In this document: positions 28,315 to 36,693 of the stretch, piece by piece
How positions within the stretch are numbered: the stretch's first letter is position 1
How the letters are laid out: every line of letters begins with the position of its first letter
Assembly (NCBI GenBank): GCA_002385265.1
Contig: DGDD01000300.1
Span: forward strand, 1-64,000
Length of the DNA stretch: 64,000 nucleotides
Source of the DNA: Chitinophagaceae bacterium UBA3961
GTDB taxonomy: Bacteria; Bacteroidota; Bacteroidia; Chitinophagales; Chitinophagaceae
Direction of reading: 5' to 3'
Program-made: the position numbers and the translations under genes
Notes under the pieces: model-generated
Told to the model about the DNA's origin: nothing
Databases searched by the model: none
Seen by the model: only the letters and a program-made list of their open reading frames with translations

Positions 28315-28929
28315 ATGAATCAAATTAGAAACATCATATTCGATCTGGGTGGCGTACTCTTGAATCTCGATGTCAACAAAAGTTTGGATGCTTTTCGTGA
28401 ATTGGGCTTTACCAATATTGATGAATACTTTCGAATAGGGCATGCTGCTTCTTATTTCAAAGAATACGAAGTAGGGGCCATCAGCGATCAAGAGTTTGTT
28501 GCCGCTATAAAAGCAGAATTGTCATCAGCTGTTTCAGAAGAACAAATCATTGAAGCATGGAATGCTATGTTGCTCGATTTCCCTGAACACCGACTCAATT
28601 GGTTGAAAGCACTCCCCGCCAACTACCGAATCTTTTTATTTAGCAATACAAATGGCATTCACCTCGAATCTTTCAAGGCAAGTTTTGAAAAGCGCTACGC
28701 CTTTAACATGGATGAATTGTTCGAACAAGCCTATTACTCTCACATTGTAATGATTCGCAAGCCGGATATTGCCTCCTACCTAAAAGTGGTAAACGATCAT
28801 AATTTGAACAAAGAAGAAACACTGTTCATCGACGATGCCTTAGTAAATGTAGAAGCAGCTATCAGCGCCGGAATACAAGGGTTTCATTTAACGGGAGGAA
28901 TGGATGTGACGGAGGTAATTGATAATTAA
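28315..28929 (+). CDS. HAD-superfamily phosphatase (YihX-like)
   Basis: A 204-residue cytoplasmic HAD subfamily IA hydrolase. Motif I is IIFDLGGVLLNLD (the usual second Asp is Gly, as in YihX-type sugar phosphatases), motif II FLFSNTN, motif III RKPDIASY and motif IV LFIDDALVNVEAA. YihX dephosphorylates alpha-glucose-1-phosphate, which would suit a glucan operon (inference). It starts 4 bases after the GH172 gene and closes the operon. The last codons and stop lie in an AATTAATAATTAAT repeat like that at the hemB end. Confidence 0.9.
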   Translation: MNQIRNIIFDLGGVLLNLDVNKSLDAFRELGFTNIDEYFRIGHAASYFKEYEVGAISDQEFVAAIKAELSSAVSEEQIIEAWNAMLLDFPEHRLNWLKALPANYRIFLFSNTNGIHLESFKASFEKRYAFNMDELFEQAYYSHIVMIRKPDIASYLKVVNDHNLNKEETLFIDDALVNVEAAISAGIQGFHLTGGMDVTEVIDN

Positions 28930-28940
28930 TAATTAATAAT
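28921..28940. repeat. AATTAATAATTAATAAT repeat over the HAD stop codon
   Basis: It supplies the final Asn and stop of the HAD gene. The same AT repeat, inverted in the window, covers the hemB stop at about 8953-8976. Confidence 0.55.
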
Positions 28941-28954
28941 GAAACAGCCGTTGT

Positions 28955-29020
28955 ACAGGAGGGAGGAGTGAGGATAGAGGAGGGAGGAAGTGAGGAACGA
29001 GGAAGAGAGGAGAAGAGGAG
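28955..29020. repeat. Purine-rich GGAGGGAGGA tract
   Basis: About 65 bases almost free of pyrimidines on the plus strand, made of GAGGGAGGA and GAGGAAGAG units. A similar tract lies at 50247-50325. Confidence 0.6.
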
Positions 29021-29120
29021 AGCTGCGCAAACGCTGCGGTCGCTGCGCCGCTGCAGTGAAAAAGAACAGGGGGAAGAACAGGGGGGCTTTGCGAAATCTT
29101 TGCGTTCAGCGGTGAATGTA
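29021..29120. repeat. GC-rich intergenic repeat block, copy B
   Basis: Starts AGCTGCGCAAACGCTGCG, continues CGCTGCGCCGCTGC and later CTTTGCG...GCGTTCAGCGGTGAA. The same module order occurs at 7481-7570. Confidence 0.65.
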
Positions 29121-29186
29121 TTTTCTAAAGCCCAACGCCTAAAGCCTATCGCCTAATCCCTCAAACCCAAAACTCACCACTTCTCT

Positions 29187-29438
29187 TCACTCTTTGATCT
29201 CTTCAAAATCGATATAATCATCATCCGAAGCATTCTTAGCGCGATTGGAATTCGATTGTGTTTTTACATAAGCAGGCTCCTGCTGCTGCGGTCCATATTG
29301 CTGCTGCATGGTTTCTTGAAAAGTACGCACCTGACGTTTGAATTGACGTGTAGCGCGAATAACAGGAATCAGAAAATTGAAGACAAATCTGAAAACAAAA
29401 TACCCCAAAAGGATCCATAAAACGGTTGACCAAGTCAT
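29187..29438 (-). CDS. DUF4834-family membrane protein
   Basis: An 83-residue protein with one N-terminal transmembrane helix (VLWILLGYFVFRFVFNFLIPV), a basic Gln-rich stretch (RQFKRQVRTFQETMQQQYG) and an acidic tail (DDDYIDFEEIKE). This layout fits DUF4834, a family confined to Bacteroidota with no known function. It probably faces the cytoplasm from the inner membrane. Last of three leftward small genes. Confidence 0.75.
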   Translation of the reverse strand: MTWSTVLWILLGYFVFRFVFNFLIPVIRATRQFKRQVRTFQETMQQQYGPQQQEPAYVKTQSNSNRAKNASDDDYIDFEEIKE

Positions 29439-29545
29439 GATGGCGTAAAGTTACTGTAGTTGGAGGATGATTGGTGGGGTTTTAACAAAACGGTAGTTCT
29501 AATTTGCCAATTAGACAATTTGGGAGTGTGAAAATTGAATAAAAC

Positions 29546-29806
29546 TCACGAAAACAGCTTGTCAAACACTCGATCCATCCATCCCTGCACCTTATCGTGC
29601 TTCAAAAAACTGCCCACAACATGCCCCATAAAGCTCTCTTTCACCGCGTCTACACCGGGCTTCAGAGAGTTTTTTAGCAGCTTCCCGCTATTGTCTTGAA
29701 AATACTCCCACTTTTGCTCTAAGTCCATTTCCAAGGTTTTTTGTTTCAACTCTAACTCGCTGATTTTCAGATTTAAATCGTTAAGACTCCGAATTCTCTT
29801 ACTCAT
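29546..29806 (-). CDS. Small coiled-coil protein of unknown function
   Basis: An 86-residue, highly charged protein. Residues 10-35 (LNLKISELELKQKTLEMDLEQKW) are a predicted coiled coil; the rest has one amphipathic helix (VKESFMGHVVGSFLKH). No signal peptide or transmembrane helix. It lies 11 bases after the holin-like gene and is likely co-expressed. No family recognised. Confidence 0.65.
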   Translation of the reverse strand: MSKRIRSLNDLNLKISELELKQKTLEMDLEQKWEYFQDNSGKLLKNSLKPGVDAVKESFMGHVVGSFLKHDKVQGWMDRVFDKLFS

Positions 29807-29817
29807 AAAAAATGATT

Positions 29818-30177
29818 TTATTCCTCTGTTTCCTGAGATTTTTGAAGGAAAAGTCTGATCAATGGATTGATAAACAATACTTTACGAAGCAATGTGGCCA
29901 AAATTAGCAACAGTACAATGAATCCGGTGGCTATTGCGAATCCGGCAATATAACTTCCGGTGATTTGGGTGAACCAAAACCCTACAACAAGTCCTACAAA
30001 AATGATCACCAAAAACACTAAAAACAAGGAAATGATAATCCAGATAAGGGTTCCAAGGATTTGTGAGATCGAACGAACGGCCTTTAATTGGGCCGTCTCC
30101 AGCCTGGTATTTACATAATCCATCAATAATTCCTGCACCTGTTTGAAGAAGGATCCAAGATTTTCCGGTTGTGACAT
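29818..30177 (-). CDS. Phage-holin-like (Holin-X type) membrane protein
   Basis: A 119-residue inner-membrane protein from the ATG at 30177. An N-terminal amphipathic region (FFKQVQELLMDYVNTRLETAQLKAV) precedes two long hydrophobic helices (LIWIIISLFLVFLVIIFVGLVVGFWF and the segment around GFIVLLLILATLL). This matches the Phage_holin_3_6 (YqjE-like) superfamily, common as chromosomal housekeeping genes in Bacteroidota. No phage genes are near. It heads the three-gene leftward cluster. Confidence 0.75.
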   Translation of the reverse strand: MSQPENLGSFFKQVQELLMDYVNTRLETAQLKAVRSISQILGTLIWIIISLFLVFLVIIFVGLVVGFWFTQITGSYIAGFAIATGFIVLLLILATLLRKVLFINPLIRLFLQKSQETEE

Positions 30178-30260
30178 ACACTCAATTTCTCTCAAGTTCC
30201 GTAAATCTTACCACAAAATACTAGGACTAAAGTCATTTCTAAGCCTGATTTTGAATGCTT

Positions 30261-30293
30261 TTTGGAAGTAATAGGCTATTTACCTTACCTTTG
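30261..30293 (+). promoter_or_regulatory. Promoter of the rimP-nusA-infB operon
   Basis: TTTG at 30261-30264, a 21-base spacer and TACCTTTG at 30286-30293 match the Bacteroidota consensus. Predicted transcription start near 30299. Confidence 0.65.
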
Positions 30294-30310
30294 CCTCGGA
30301 TTTGAAGATA

Positions 30311-30343
30311 GAAGGGAACGGGGACGTTCCCTTCTTTATTTTT
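30311..30343 (+). promoter_or_regulatory. Terminator-like hairpin in the rimP leader
   Basis: A perfect 10-bp stem GAAGGGAACG/CGTTCCCTTC with a GGGA loop is followed by TTTATTTTT. It lies between the predicted promoter and the rimP ATG at 30349, so transcription must read through it to reach the operon. A role as attenuator is inferred. Confidence 0.7.
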
Positions 30344-30348
30344 CGGTT

Positions 30349-30819
30349 ATGAATGCAGATCAAGCAATAGACATTATTAAGAAACTGATTTTAGACCTGC
30401 TGGCAGATCAACCTCAGTACTTTTTGGTAGAAGTGAAAATAAAACCTACCAATAACGTGAAAGTATACCTCGACGGTGACCAGGGAATTACCATTGAAAA
30501 ATGTATTTCTATCAACCGACCATTGTACAAACAATTGGAAGAAATGAAACTCTTCCCCAATGATGACTTTTCATTGGAAGTTTCATCTCCCGGTTTAGAT
30601 GAACCCCTTAAACTTCATCGTCAATACGTAAAGAATGTTGGTCGCCCGGTAGAAGTGATTCTAAAAGATGGCGTGAAAGTAGAAGGCAAGCTGTTAGCTG
30701 CCACAGAAGAAGGAATCACTGTTGAAGAAGTAAAAGGAAAAAACAAAAAGAAAGAAGTGCTAGCGCACGAATTCTTATTCGATAACATAAAATCAACCAA
30801 ACTTCAGGTAGTATTTTAA
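30349..30819 (+). CDS. rimP: Ribosome maturation factor RimP
   Basis: Factor for 30S subunit maturation. 156 residues from the ATG at 30349; the open frame extends upstream through the leader hairpin, which rules out the longer start. The N-terminal domain has FLVEVKIKPTNNVKVYLDGDQGITIEKCISINR and the signature FSLEVSSPGLDEPLK. The C-terminal SH3-like domain begins about 95 (GRPVEVILKDGVKVEGKLL). Position before nusA and infB is the usual bacterial arrangement. Confidence 0.95.
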   Translation: MNADQAIDIIKKLILDLLADQPQYFLVEVKIKPTNNVKVYLDGDQGITIEKCISINRPLYKQLEEMKLFPNDDFSLEVSSPGLDEPLKLHRQYVKNVGRPVEVILKDGVKVEGKLLAATEEGITVEEVKGKNKKKEVLAHEFLFDNIKSTKLQVVF

Positions 30820-30853
30820 AATACCGGTTTACCGGATGTAAAAACAAAAGATT

Positions 30854-32101
30854 ATGGCAAGTATTAATCTGATAGAAGCTTTCCACGATTTTAAAGAGGC
30901 GGAAAACATTGATCGCCCTACGATGATGAAAGTAGTAGAAGATGTATTCAAAACCCTATTGCGTAAGAAATATGGTGCCGATGACAACTTCGACGTAATT
31001 GTGAACGCAGAGAAAGGTGACCTTGAAATCATCCGCCGTCGCCTAATTGTGGAAGACGGAGCCGTAAATGATCCTTTGGCTGAAGTTGCCTACAGCGAAG
31101 CAGTGAAAATTGAACCTGACTTCGAAGTAGGGGAAGAATTGTATGAAGAAGTAAACATCCTCGATTTCGGTCGCCGTGCAATCCTTGCCGCTAAACAAAC
31201 CTTGGCAAGCCGTATCAGCGATTTGAAAAAGAACGTATTGGTTAAAAAATACGGTGATCGCGTGGGCGATATCATCACCGCTGAAGTATATCAGGTTTGG
31301 AAAAAGGAAATTTTGTTGATCGACGAAGAAGGAAACGAATTGATCCTTCCAAAATCGGAGCAAATTCCACAAGATTATTTCAAGAAAGGTGAAAACACAC
31401 GTGCCGTTGTGAAGAAAGTTGAATTGAAAAACAACGCACCTGTGATCATTCTTTCTCGTACTTCTCCTTTGTTCCTCGCGAAATTATTGGAGATTGAAGT
31501 GCCTGAAATTTTTGACGGATTGATCGTGATCAAAAAGATCGTTCGTGAACCGGGTGAGCGTGCAAAAGTAGCTGTTGAAAGTTACGACGATCGTATCGAT
31601 CCGGTGGGCGCTTGCGTAGGTATGAAAGGTAGCCGTATCCATGGTATCGTTCGTGAATTGAAAAACGAAAACATCGACGTGATCAACTGGACCAGCAATA
31701 CTCAATTGTTGATTCAACGTTCACTCACGCCTGCTCGTATTACAACTATTGATCTCGATACAGAAAACAAACACGCCAATGTATACCTCAAACCCGACCA
31801 GGTTTCTTTAGCCATCGGTAAGAAAGGGGTAAACATCAAATTGGCACAGGAATTAACCGGTCTTAGCATCGATGTATTCCGCGATAACGAAGGTGAAGAT
31901 CATGAATTCGACATCGACCTCGATGAATTCAGTGATGAAATTGAAACATGGATCATCGACGAATTGAAGCGTGTAGGTTGCGATACGGCTAGAAGCGTAT
32001 TGGAATTGACCGCTGAAGAACTCGAACGCAGAACTGATCTTGAAAAAGAAACCATCACCGACGTTAGAAGAATCTTAAAAGAAGAATTTGAAAAAGAATA
32101 A
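30854..32101 (+). CDS. nusA: Transcription elongation/termination factor NusA
   Basis: Binds RNA polymerase and controls pausing, termination and antitermination. 415 residues: N-terminal polymerase-binding domain (about 1-130), S1 domain (VGDIITAEVYQVWKKEILLID), then KH1 (VAVESYDDRIDPVGACVGMKGSRIHGIVREL) and KH2 (VYLKPDQVSLAIGKKGVNIKLAQELTG). A short acidic linker and a C-terminal helical repeat (VLELTAEELERRTDLEKE) follow. NusA often regulates its own operon, relevant to the leader hairpin upstream. Confidence 0.97.
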   Translation: MASINLIEAFHDFKEAENIDRPTMMKVVEDVFKTLLRKKYGADDNFDVIVNAEKGDLEIIRRRLIVEDGAVNDPLAEVAYSEAVKIEPDFEVGEELYEEVNILDFGRRAILAAKQTLASRISDLKKNVLVKKYGDRVGDIITAEVYQVWKKEILLIDEEGNELILPKSEQIPQDYFKKGENTRAVVKKVELKNNAPVIILSRTSPLFLAKLLEIEVPEIFDGLIVIKKIVREPGERAKVAVESYDDRIDPVGACVGMKGSRIHGIVRELKNENIDVINWTSNTQLLIQRSLTPARITTIDLDTENKHANVYLKPDQVSLAIGKKGVNIKLAQELTGLSIDVFRDNEGEDHEFDIDLDEFSDEIETWIIDELKRVGCDTARSVLELTAEELERRTDLEKETITDVRRILKEEFEKE

Positions 32102-32152
32102 GCATACTGCCATCTGTCGGTAGTGTTGCTTTAGAAACATTAAAATAACTGA

Positions 32153-35047
32153 ATGTCAGAACTTAAATTACCTAGATTGTTGGCTGCTGCCAAGGAGTTC
32201 AATGTTGGACAAGACACCATCATTGAATTTCTTGCTGCCAAAGGTTTTAACAGAGACGATCTGAAACCCACTTCCAAAATCACTGAAGAAATGTACCGTA
32301 GCTTACAGCAGGAGTTTCAAAGTGATAAAGTGGCGAAGCTGAAAAGCGACCAGATCGATCTTCCAAAAGGAAGCATTGAGGCTAAGAAGAAGAAAGATGA
32401 AGAGGCGGCAGCACAAACTAAAAAGGAATCAACTCCAAAAGCAGAAGAAGCCCCTGTGGCGGCTCCTGTAACTCCTGTAGTGGAGCCAAAAGTGGAGGTT
32501 GAAGAGAAGAAAGTAGAAGAAGCTCCTGTTGTAAAAGTGGAAGCTCCTGAAATTGAAGGTCCAAAAGTTTTCGATAAAATCGACTTATCGGCCATCGATT
32601 CTTCTACCCGTCCAAAGAAAACCGCGAAGAAGAAAGAAGAAGAAGCGGAACCAGCTCCTGCGCCGGTTCAACCAACTCCTCCTCCTGTAGCAGAAGTAGA
32701 AGAGCCTAAAGCGGAAATTCCCGCCGAAGAACCGGTAGCTTCTGAAGATCCCGAAAGTGATCAACCTCCTGTGATCGAAAACATTCGCGCAGAAAAATTA
32801 GAAGGTCCTAAGATCCTCGGCAAAATTGAATTGCCTGTTGATAGCGATACCCGTCCAAAACCGGGCGATGAGAAGAGAAAGCGCAAGCGTATTCCCATCG
32901 AAAAACGCGACAACACTGGTCAACCTCAACAACAAACTCAAGGACGTCCCCCTGGTCAGCAAGGCCCGCAAGTATTCAAGCGCGGCGATCAGCAAAACAG
33001 AGGCGGACAACCGGGCCAAGGTGGAGGTCATCAACAAGGTGGTGGACGCCATAACGACAGACGTGGCGGCAACAACCAAAACAATCGTGGTGGAAACCGT
33101 GATCGCACTCCAAGAGAGGCCAAAGAAATCGACGAAAAAGAAATTCAAAATAAGATTCGTGAAACTCAAGCCAAACTGGCCGGTACCGGCGGTAGAGGTA
33201 AGAGCTTGAAAGCGAAATACCGTCGTGAAAAACGTCAAGGCCTAGCCGAACAAGGCGGAGGTGAAGAAGGAATGGATATGAAGCTTCAGGTAACTGAGTT
33301 CATTAGTGTGAGCGAATTGGCTAATCTGATGGATGTAAGTTTCGCTGATGTAATCAGTAAGTGTATGGGCCTCGGACTGATGGTGAGTATCAACCAACGT
33401 CTCGATGCCGAAGTAATTGAATTGGTGGCAAACGAATTTGGCTTTACCGTAGAGTTCATCGATATGGAAAAGCAAATGGAAATGGAAGAAGAAGAGGAAG
33501 AAGATGCAGAAGAAGATCTTTCACACCGCGCTCCAATTGTTACCATCATGGGTCACGTTGACCATGGTAAAACTTCTTTGCTCGACTATATCCGTAGTGC
33601 AAACGTAGTAGCCGGTGAGGCCGGTGGTATCACCCAGCACATCGGTGCCTATGAAGTAACTCTACCAAATGGTAAGCAAATTGCTTTCTTAGATACGCCG
33701 GGTCACGAAGCGTTTACGGCGATGCGTGCTCGTGGTGCTAAAGTAACCGATATTGCAGTAATTGTAGTAGCTGCCGACGATGCCGTGATGCCTCAAACTA
33801 AGGAGGCTATCAGCCACGCACAAGCGGCGGGTGTTCCAATGATTTTTGCAATCAATAAAATCGATAAAGACGGAGCCAATCCTCAAAAGATCTACGAACA
33901 ACTTTCTCAAATGAACTTGTTAGTAGAAGAATGGGGTGGTAAATATCAAAGTCAGGAGCTCAGTGCTAAAAAAGGATTGAATGTAGATCTATTGCTCGAA
34001 AAAATTCTTTTAGAAGCTGAATTGCTTGATTTGAAAGCCAATCCTGATAAAGAAGCATCCGGTACCATTATCGAAGCTACGCTTGATAAAGGTAGAGGCT
34101 ATGTAGCAACAGTATTGGTTCAAAACGGAACCTTGCAACAAGGTGATATCGTGGTATCCGGCCAGTATTATGGTCGTGTGAAAGCGATGTTCAATGAGCG
34201 TAACAAACGTAAAGACACGGCTCCTCCTTCAACACCGGTTTTGATTCTCGGTTTGAATGGTGCACCACAAGCAGGTGAGAAGTTCAAAGTGTACGAAGAT
34301 GAAAGTGAAGCAAAAGAAGTAGCGAACCGCAGAGCACAGATATTACGTGAACAAGGTATCAGAACTAAGAAACATATTACCCTCGATGAAATTGGTCGTC
34401 GTTTGGCGCTTGGAAACTTCAAGCAGTTGAACTTGATCATCAAAGGGGACGTGGATGGTTCGGTAGAAGCGTTGAGCGATTCATTGCAGAAACTTTCTAC
34501 GGAAGAAATTGTAGTGAGCGTGGTTCACAAGGCGGTGGGTGCCATCACTGAAAGTGATGTATTGTTGGCCACTGCTTCGGATGCCATCTTGTTAGGATTC
34601 AACTGCCGTCCTTCAGCTCAAGCTGCTCGCTTGGCCGAAAACGAAGGCGTGGAAATCAAGCTGTACTCGATTATCTATAATGCCATCGAAGAAATCAAGA
34701 GTGCGATGGAAGGGATGTTGGAGCCTACCATTCAAGAAAAAATTACTGCCAACGTGGAAGTGCGCAACGTATTCAAGTTCGACAAAGCCACGGTTGCCGG
34801 TTGTTATGTTCTCGAAGGAAAGATCAGCAGAAACTCGAAGATTCGTATCATCCGCGATGGTATCGTGGAATTCCCCAAAGGCGAAGGACAGTCGGCAGAA
34901 TTGGCCTCACTCAAGCGCTTTAAGGACGATGTTAAAGACGTGGCCTCCAATATGGAGTGCGGCTTAACCATCAAGAATTTCAATGACATCAGAGTAGGCG
35001 ATATCGTAGAAGCCTTTGAAATTGAAGAAGTAAAACGTACGCTCTAA
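32153..35047 (+). CDS. infB: Translation initiation factor IF-2
   Basis: GTPase that brings initiator tRNA to the 30S subunit. 964 residues: an N-terminal IF2_N motif ([21 protein letters not shown]), a long low-complexity region rich in Pro, Glu, Lys and then Gly/Gln/Asn (about 70-340), a second IF2_N ([21 protein letters not shown]), and the G domain with P-loop GHVDHGKTS (near 465), DTPGHEAF and NKIDKDG. Domains II, III and IV follow (TRGR-like [26 protein letters not shown]). The long acidic linker is normal for Bacteroidota IF-2. Confidence 0.97.
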   Translation: MSELKLPRLLAAAKEFNVGQDTIIEFLAAKGFNRDDLKPTSKITEEMYRSLQQEFQSDKVAKLKSDQIDLPKGSIEAKKKKDEEAAAQTKKESTPKAEEAPVAAPVTPVVEPKVEVEEKKVEEAPVVKVEAPEIEGPKVFDKIDLSAIDSSTRPKKTAKKKEEEAEPAPAPVQPTPPPVAEVEEPKAEIPAEEPVASEDPESDQPPVIENIRAEKLEGPKILGKIELPVDSDTRPKPGDEKRKRKRIPIEKRDNTGQPQQQTQGRPPGQQGPQVFKRGDQQNRGGQPGQGGGHQQGGGRHNDRRGGNNQNNRGGNRDRTPREAKEIDEKEIQNKIRETQAKLAGTGGRGKSLKAKYRREKRQGLAEQGGGEEGMDMKLQVTEFISVSELANLMDVSFADVISKCMGLGLMVSINQRLDAEVIELVANEFGFTVEFIDMEKQMEMEEEEEEDAEEDLSHRAPIVTIMGHVDHGKTSLLDYIRSANVVAGEAGGITQHIGAYEVTLPNGKQIAFLDTPGHEAFTAMRARGAKVTDIAVIVVAADDAVMPQTKEAISHAQAAGVPMIFAINKIDKDGANPQKIYEQLSQMNLLVEEWGGKYQSQELSAKKGLNVDLLLEKILLEAELLDLKANPDKEASGTIIEATLDKGRGYVATVLVQNGTLQQGDIVVSGQYYGRVKAMFNERNKRKDTAPPSTPVLILGLNGAPQAGEKFKVYEDESEAKEVANRRAQILREQGIRTKKHITLDEIGRRLALGNFKQLNLIIKGDVDGSVEALSDSLQKLSTEEIVVSVVHKAVGAITESDVLLATASDAILLGFNCRPSAQAARLAENEGVEIKLYSIIYNAIEEIKSAMEGMLEPTIQEKITANVEVRNVFKFDKATVAGCYVLEGKISRNSKIRIIRDGIVEFPKGEGQSAELASLKRFKDDVKDVASNMECGLTIKNFNDIRVGDIVEAFEIEEVKRTL

Positions 35048-35067
35048 TTACTGAGCTACACCCAATA

Positions 35068-35102
35068 AAGAGATCCCGGAGGCAACCCCTTTGGGATCTC
35101 TT
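35068..35102 (+). terminator. Strong hairpin after infB
   Basis: A perfect 10-bp stem AAGAGATCCC/GGGATCTCTT with a 15-base loop. Only two T residues follow, so it may need Rho or act as an mRNA end stabiliser. Confidence 0.65.
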
Positions 35103-35157
35103 GTTAAAAACCTTGTTAAATAAGAACGCTTTGTTCCTCAAAACCCTCTTGAAAAGC

Positions 35158-35165
35158 TATTTTTG
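35158..35165 (+). promoter_or_regulatory. Putative -7 box before the SurA-like gene
   Basis: TATTTTTG, 18 bases before the chosen ATG. The nearest TTTG is 24 bases upstream, longer than ideal. Confidence 0.45.
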
Positions 35166-35183
35166 AGAATATCATTTTTGATT

Positions 35184-36545
35184 ATGCGTCAATTAACTCT
35201 ACTCGTTCTGGCCGCTTTTGTTTCAGTAACCGCCATGGCACAACGTCCCATCATTGCCGATAAAATTGTTGGCATTGTTGGAGACAAAATTATCCTTCGT
35301 TCAGATATCTATAACGAGATCTCCGACCGTCAACGTCGCAACGAACCCGTTCCGGAAGGTGCTCCATGCTATCTCCTCGATCAGATGTTGATCATGAAGG
35401 CGCTTACCTTGCAAGCAGAGAAAGATTCCATTACCATTTCGGATGAAGAAGTAGACGCTATCATTGAAAACCGCGTTCGTAAGTTTGTTCAAGACCTCGG
35501 TTCCGTTGAAGCAGTAGAAGAGATTGCCGGTAAAACCATTTACCAATTAAAAGAAGATTTCCGTAGACCTATTTACGATAACGAGTTGGCGAACAAAATG
35601 AAAAAGAAGGTAGTTGAAAATGTTCGCATCACTCCACAAGAAGTAAAAGAGTATTGGGAGAAAATTCCAAAAGACAGTTTACCTTTTTACGAAAGTGAAG
35701 TTGAAGTAGGAGAGGTGCTCATTTATCCTAAAGCCAGTCGCGATTTTGAAGTATTGGCACAAGATGAATTAGCCGACTACAAACGCCAAGTAGAATCGGG
35801 AAAGGCTCGTTTTGAAACACTTGCTACTCTATATACAGACGATCCGGGAAGTAAAAACAATGGCGGTCAATATTCTATCAATAGAAACGAAAAGAATTTC
35901 GATCCAACCTTTGTGCGTCAAGCATTCCGTTTGAAACCCGGTCAAATTTCTCCGGTGTTCAAATCAAAGTTTGGATATCATATCATTCAGATGGTTGCTC
36001 GTCAAGGTGATGATGCAACGGTTCGCCATATTCTTCGCATTCCAAAAATCACTGAAACGGAAGTAAACGAAGGAATCATGAAATTAGATTCTGTGAGAGC
36101 GAAGCTGATTGCAGGCACTATTAGTTTTGGAGAAGCTGTTAGCAAGTACAGCGAAGATGAAAATGCCAAGTATCTCGCAGGGATGAAGCAAAGCTACAAT
36201 GGTAGCACCTATGTTACCATCGATCAACTTGATAAAGACCTCGTATTAATGTTGGGTAAAATGAAAGTAGGCGAATACTCAAAGCCTGTTGTATTCAACG
36301 ACGAGCGTCAAAAGAAAGCCATTCGTATTGTTTATCTCAAATCTCGATCAGAACCTCACCGCGAAAACTTCAAAGACGATTTTAACCGCATTGCCGAGCG
36401 TGCGTTGGAATTCAAAAAGCAGGAGGTTTTAGAGAAGTGGTTTGCCACCAAAATCCCCAACTACTACATCATGATTGATGATGAATTCAAAGGTTGTGGA
36501 AACCTCAGCAATTGGTGGAAATACGTGTCTACGTCTACTAATTAA
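35184..36545 (+). CDS. Periplasmic peptidyl-prolyl isomerase, SurA-like
   Basis: A 453-residue exported chaperone/isomerase, likely helping outer-membrane proteins fold. The ATG at 35184 begins the signal peptide (RQLTLLVLAAFVSVTAMAQ). A SurA-type N-terminal helical domain (IADKIVGIVGDKIILRSDI) is followed by a first parvulin domain (about 170-275; EVGEVLIYPKA...FRLKPGQISPVFKSKFGYHIIQMV) and a second, more diverged one (VRHILRIPKITE...VGEYSKPV). Two parvulin domains match the SurA layout. Probably one transcript of its own. Confidence 0.9.
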   Translation: MRQLTLLVLAAFVSVTAMAQRPIIADKIVGIVGDKIILRSDIYNEISDRQRRNEPVPEGAPCYLLDQMLIMKALTLQAEKDSITISDEEVDAIIENRVRKFVQDLGSVEAVEEIAGKTIYQLKEDFRRPIYDNELANKMKKKVVENVRITPQEVKEYWEKIPKDSLPFYESEVEVGEVLIYPKASRDFEVLAQDELADYKRQVESGKARFETLATLYTDDPGSKNNGGQYSINRNEKNFDPTFVRQAFRLKPGQISPVFKSKFGYHIIQMVARQGDDATVRHILRIPKITETEVNEGIMKLDSVRAKLIAGTISFGEAVSKYSEDENAKYLAGMKQSYNGSTYVTIDQLDKDLVLMLGKMKVGEYSKPVVFNDERQKKAIRIVYLKSRSEPHRENFKDDFNRIAERALEFKKQEVLEKWFATKIPNYYIMIDDEFKGCGNLSNWWKYVSTSTN

Positions 36546-36565
36546 GGGTTACCCCTTAATTTTAT
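36541..36565 (+). terminator. Terminator overlapping the stop codon of the SurA-like gene
   Basis: ATTAAGGG/CCCTTAAT stem with a TTAC loop, followed by TTTAT. The TAA stop (36543-36545) lies inside the left arm. Confidence 0.65.
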
Positions 36566-36693
36566 AAATTTCTTAGGCTTTTTCCAGCCATTAAAGGGCT
36601 ATTTCTTTAGATTACATAAGTATTTACCAGTAAAAACCCTTAGAGATGGGTTTTCGGAGTAAGTACTTTAATGTATAACTAGGGAAACCCTAT

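Noticed and set aside
19775-28929. Classical Sus-type polysaccharide utilisation locus
   Set aside because: No SusC-like TonB receptor, SusD-like lipoprotein or hybrid sensor lies within or beside the operon.
28968-29156. 62-residue open frame after the HAD gene
   Set aside because: Made of the purine-rich tract and the GC-rich repeat block; composition is extreme and no start context is seen.
29818-30177. Prophage remnant, based on the holin-like gene
   Set aside because: No lysin, structural, integrase or attachment-site evidence around it; such genes are common housekeeping genes in this phylum.
32317-33238. Open frames antisense to the infB linker region
   Set aside because: They arise from the biased codon use of the Pro/Glu/Lys-rich linker; no signal or start context supports them.
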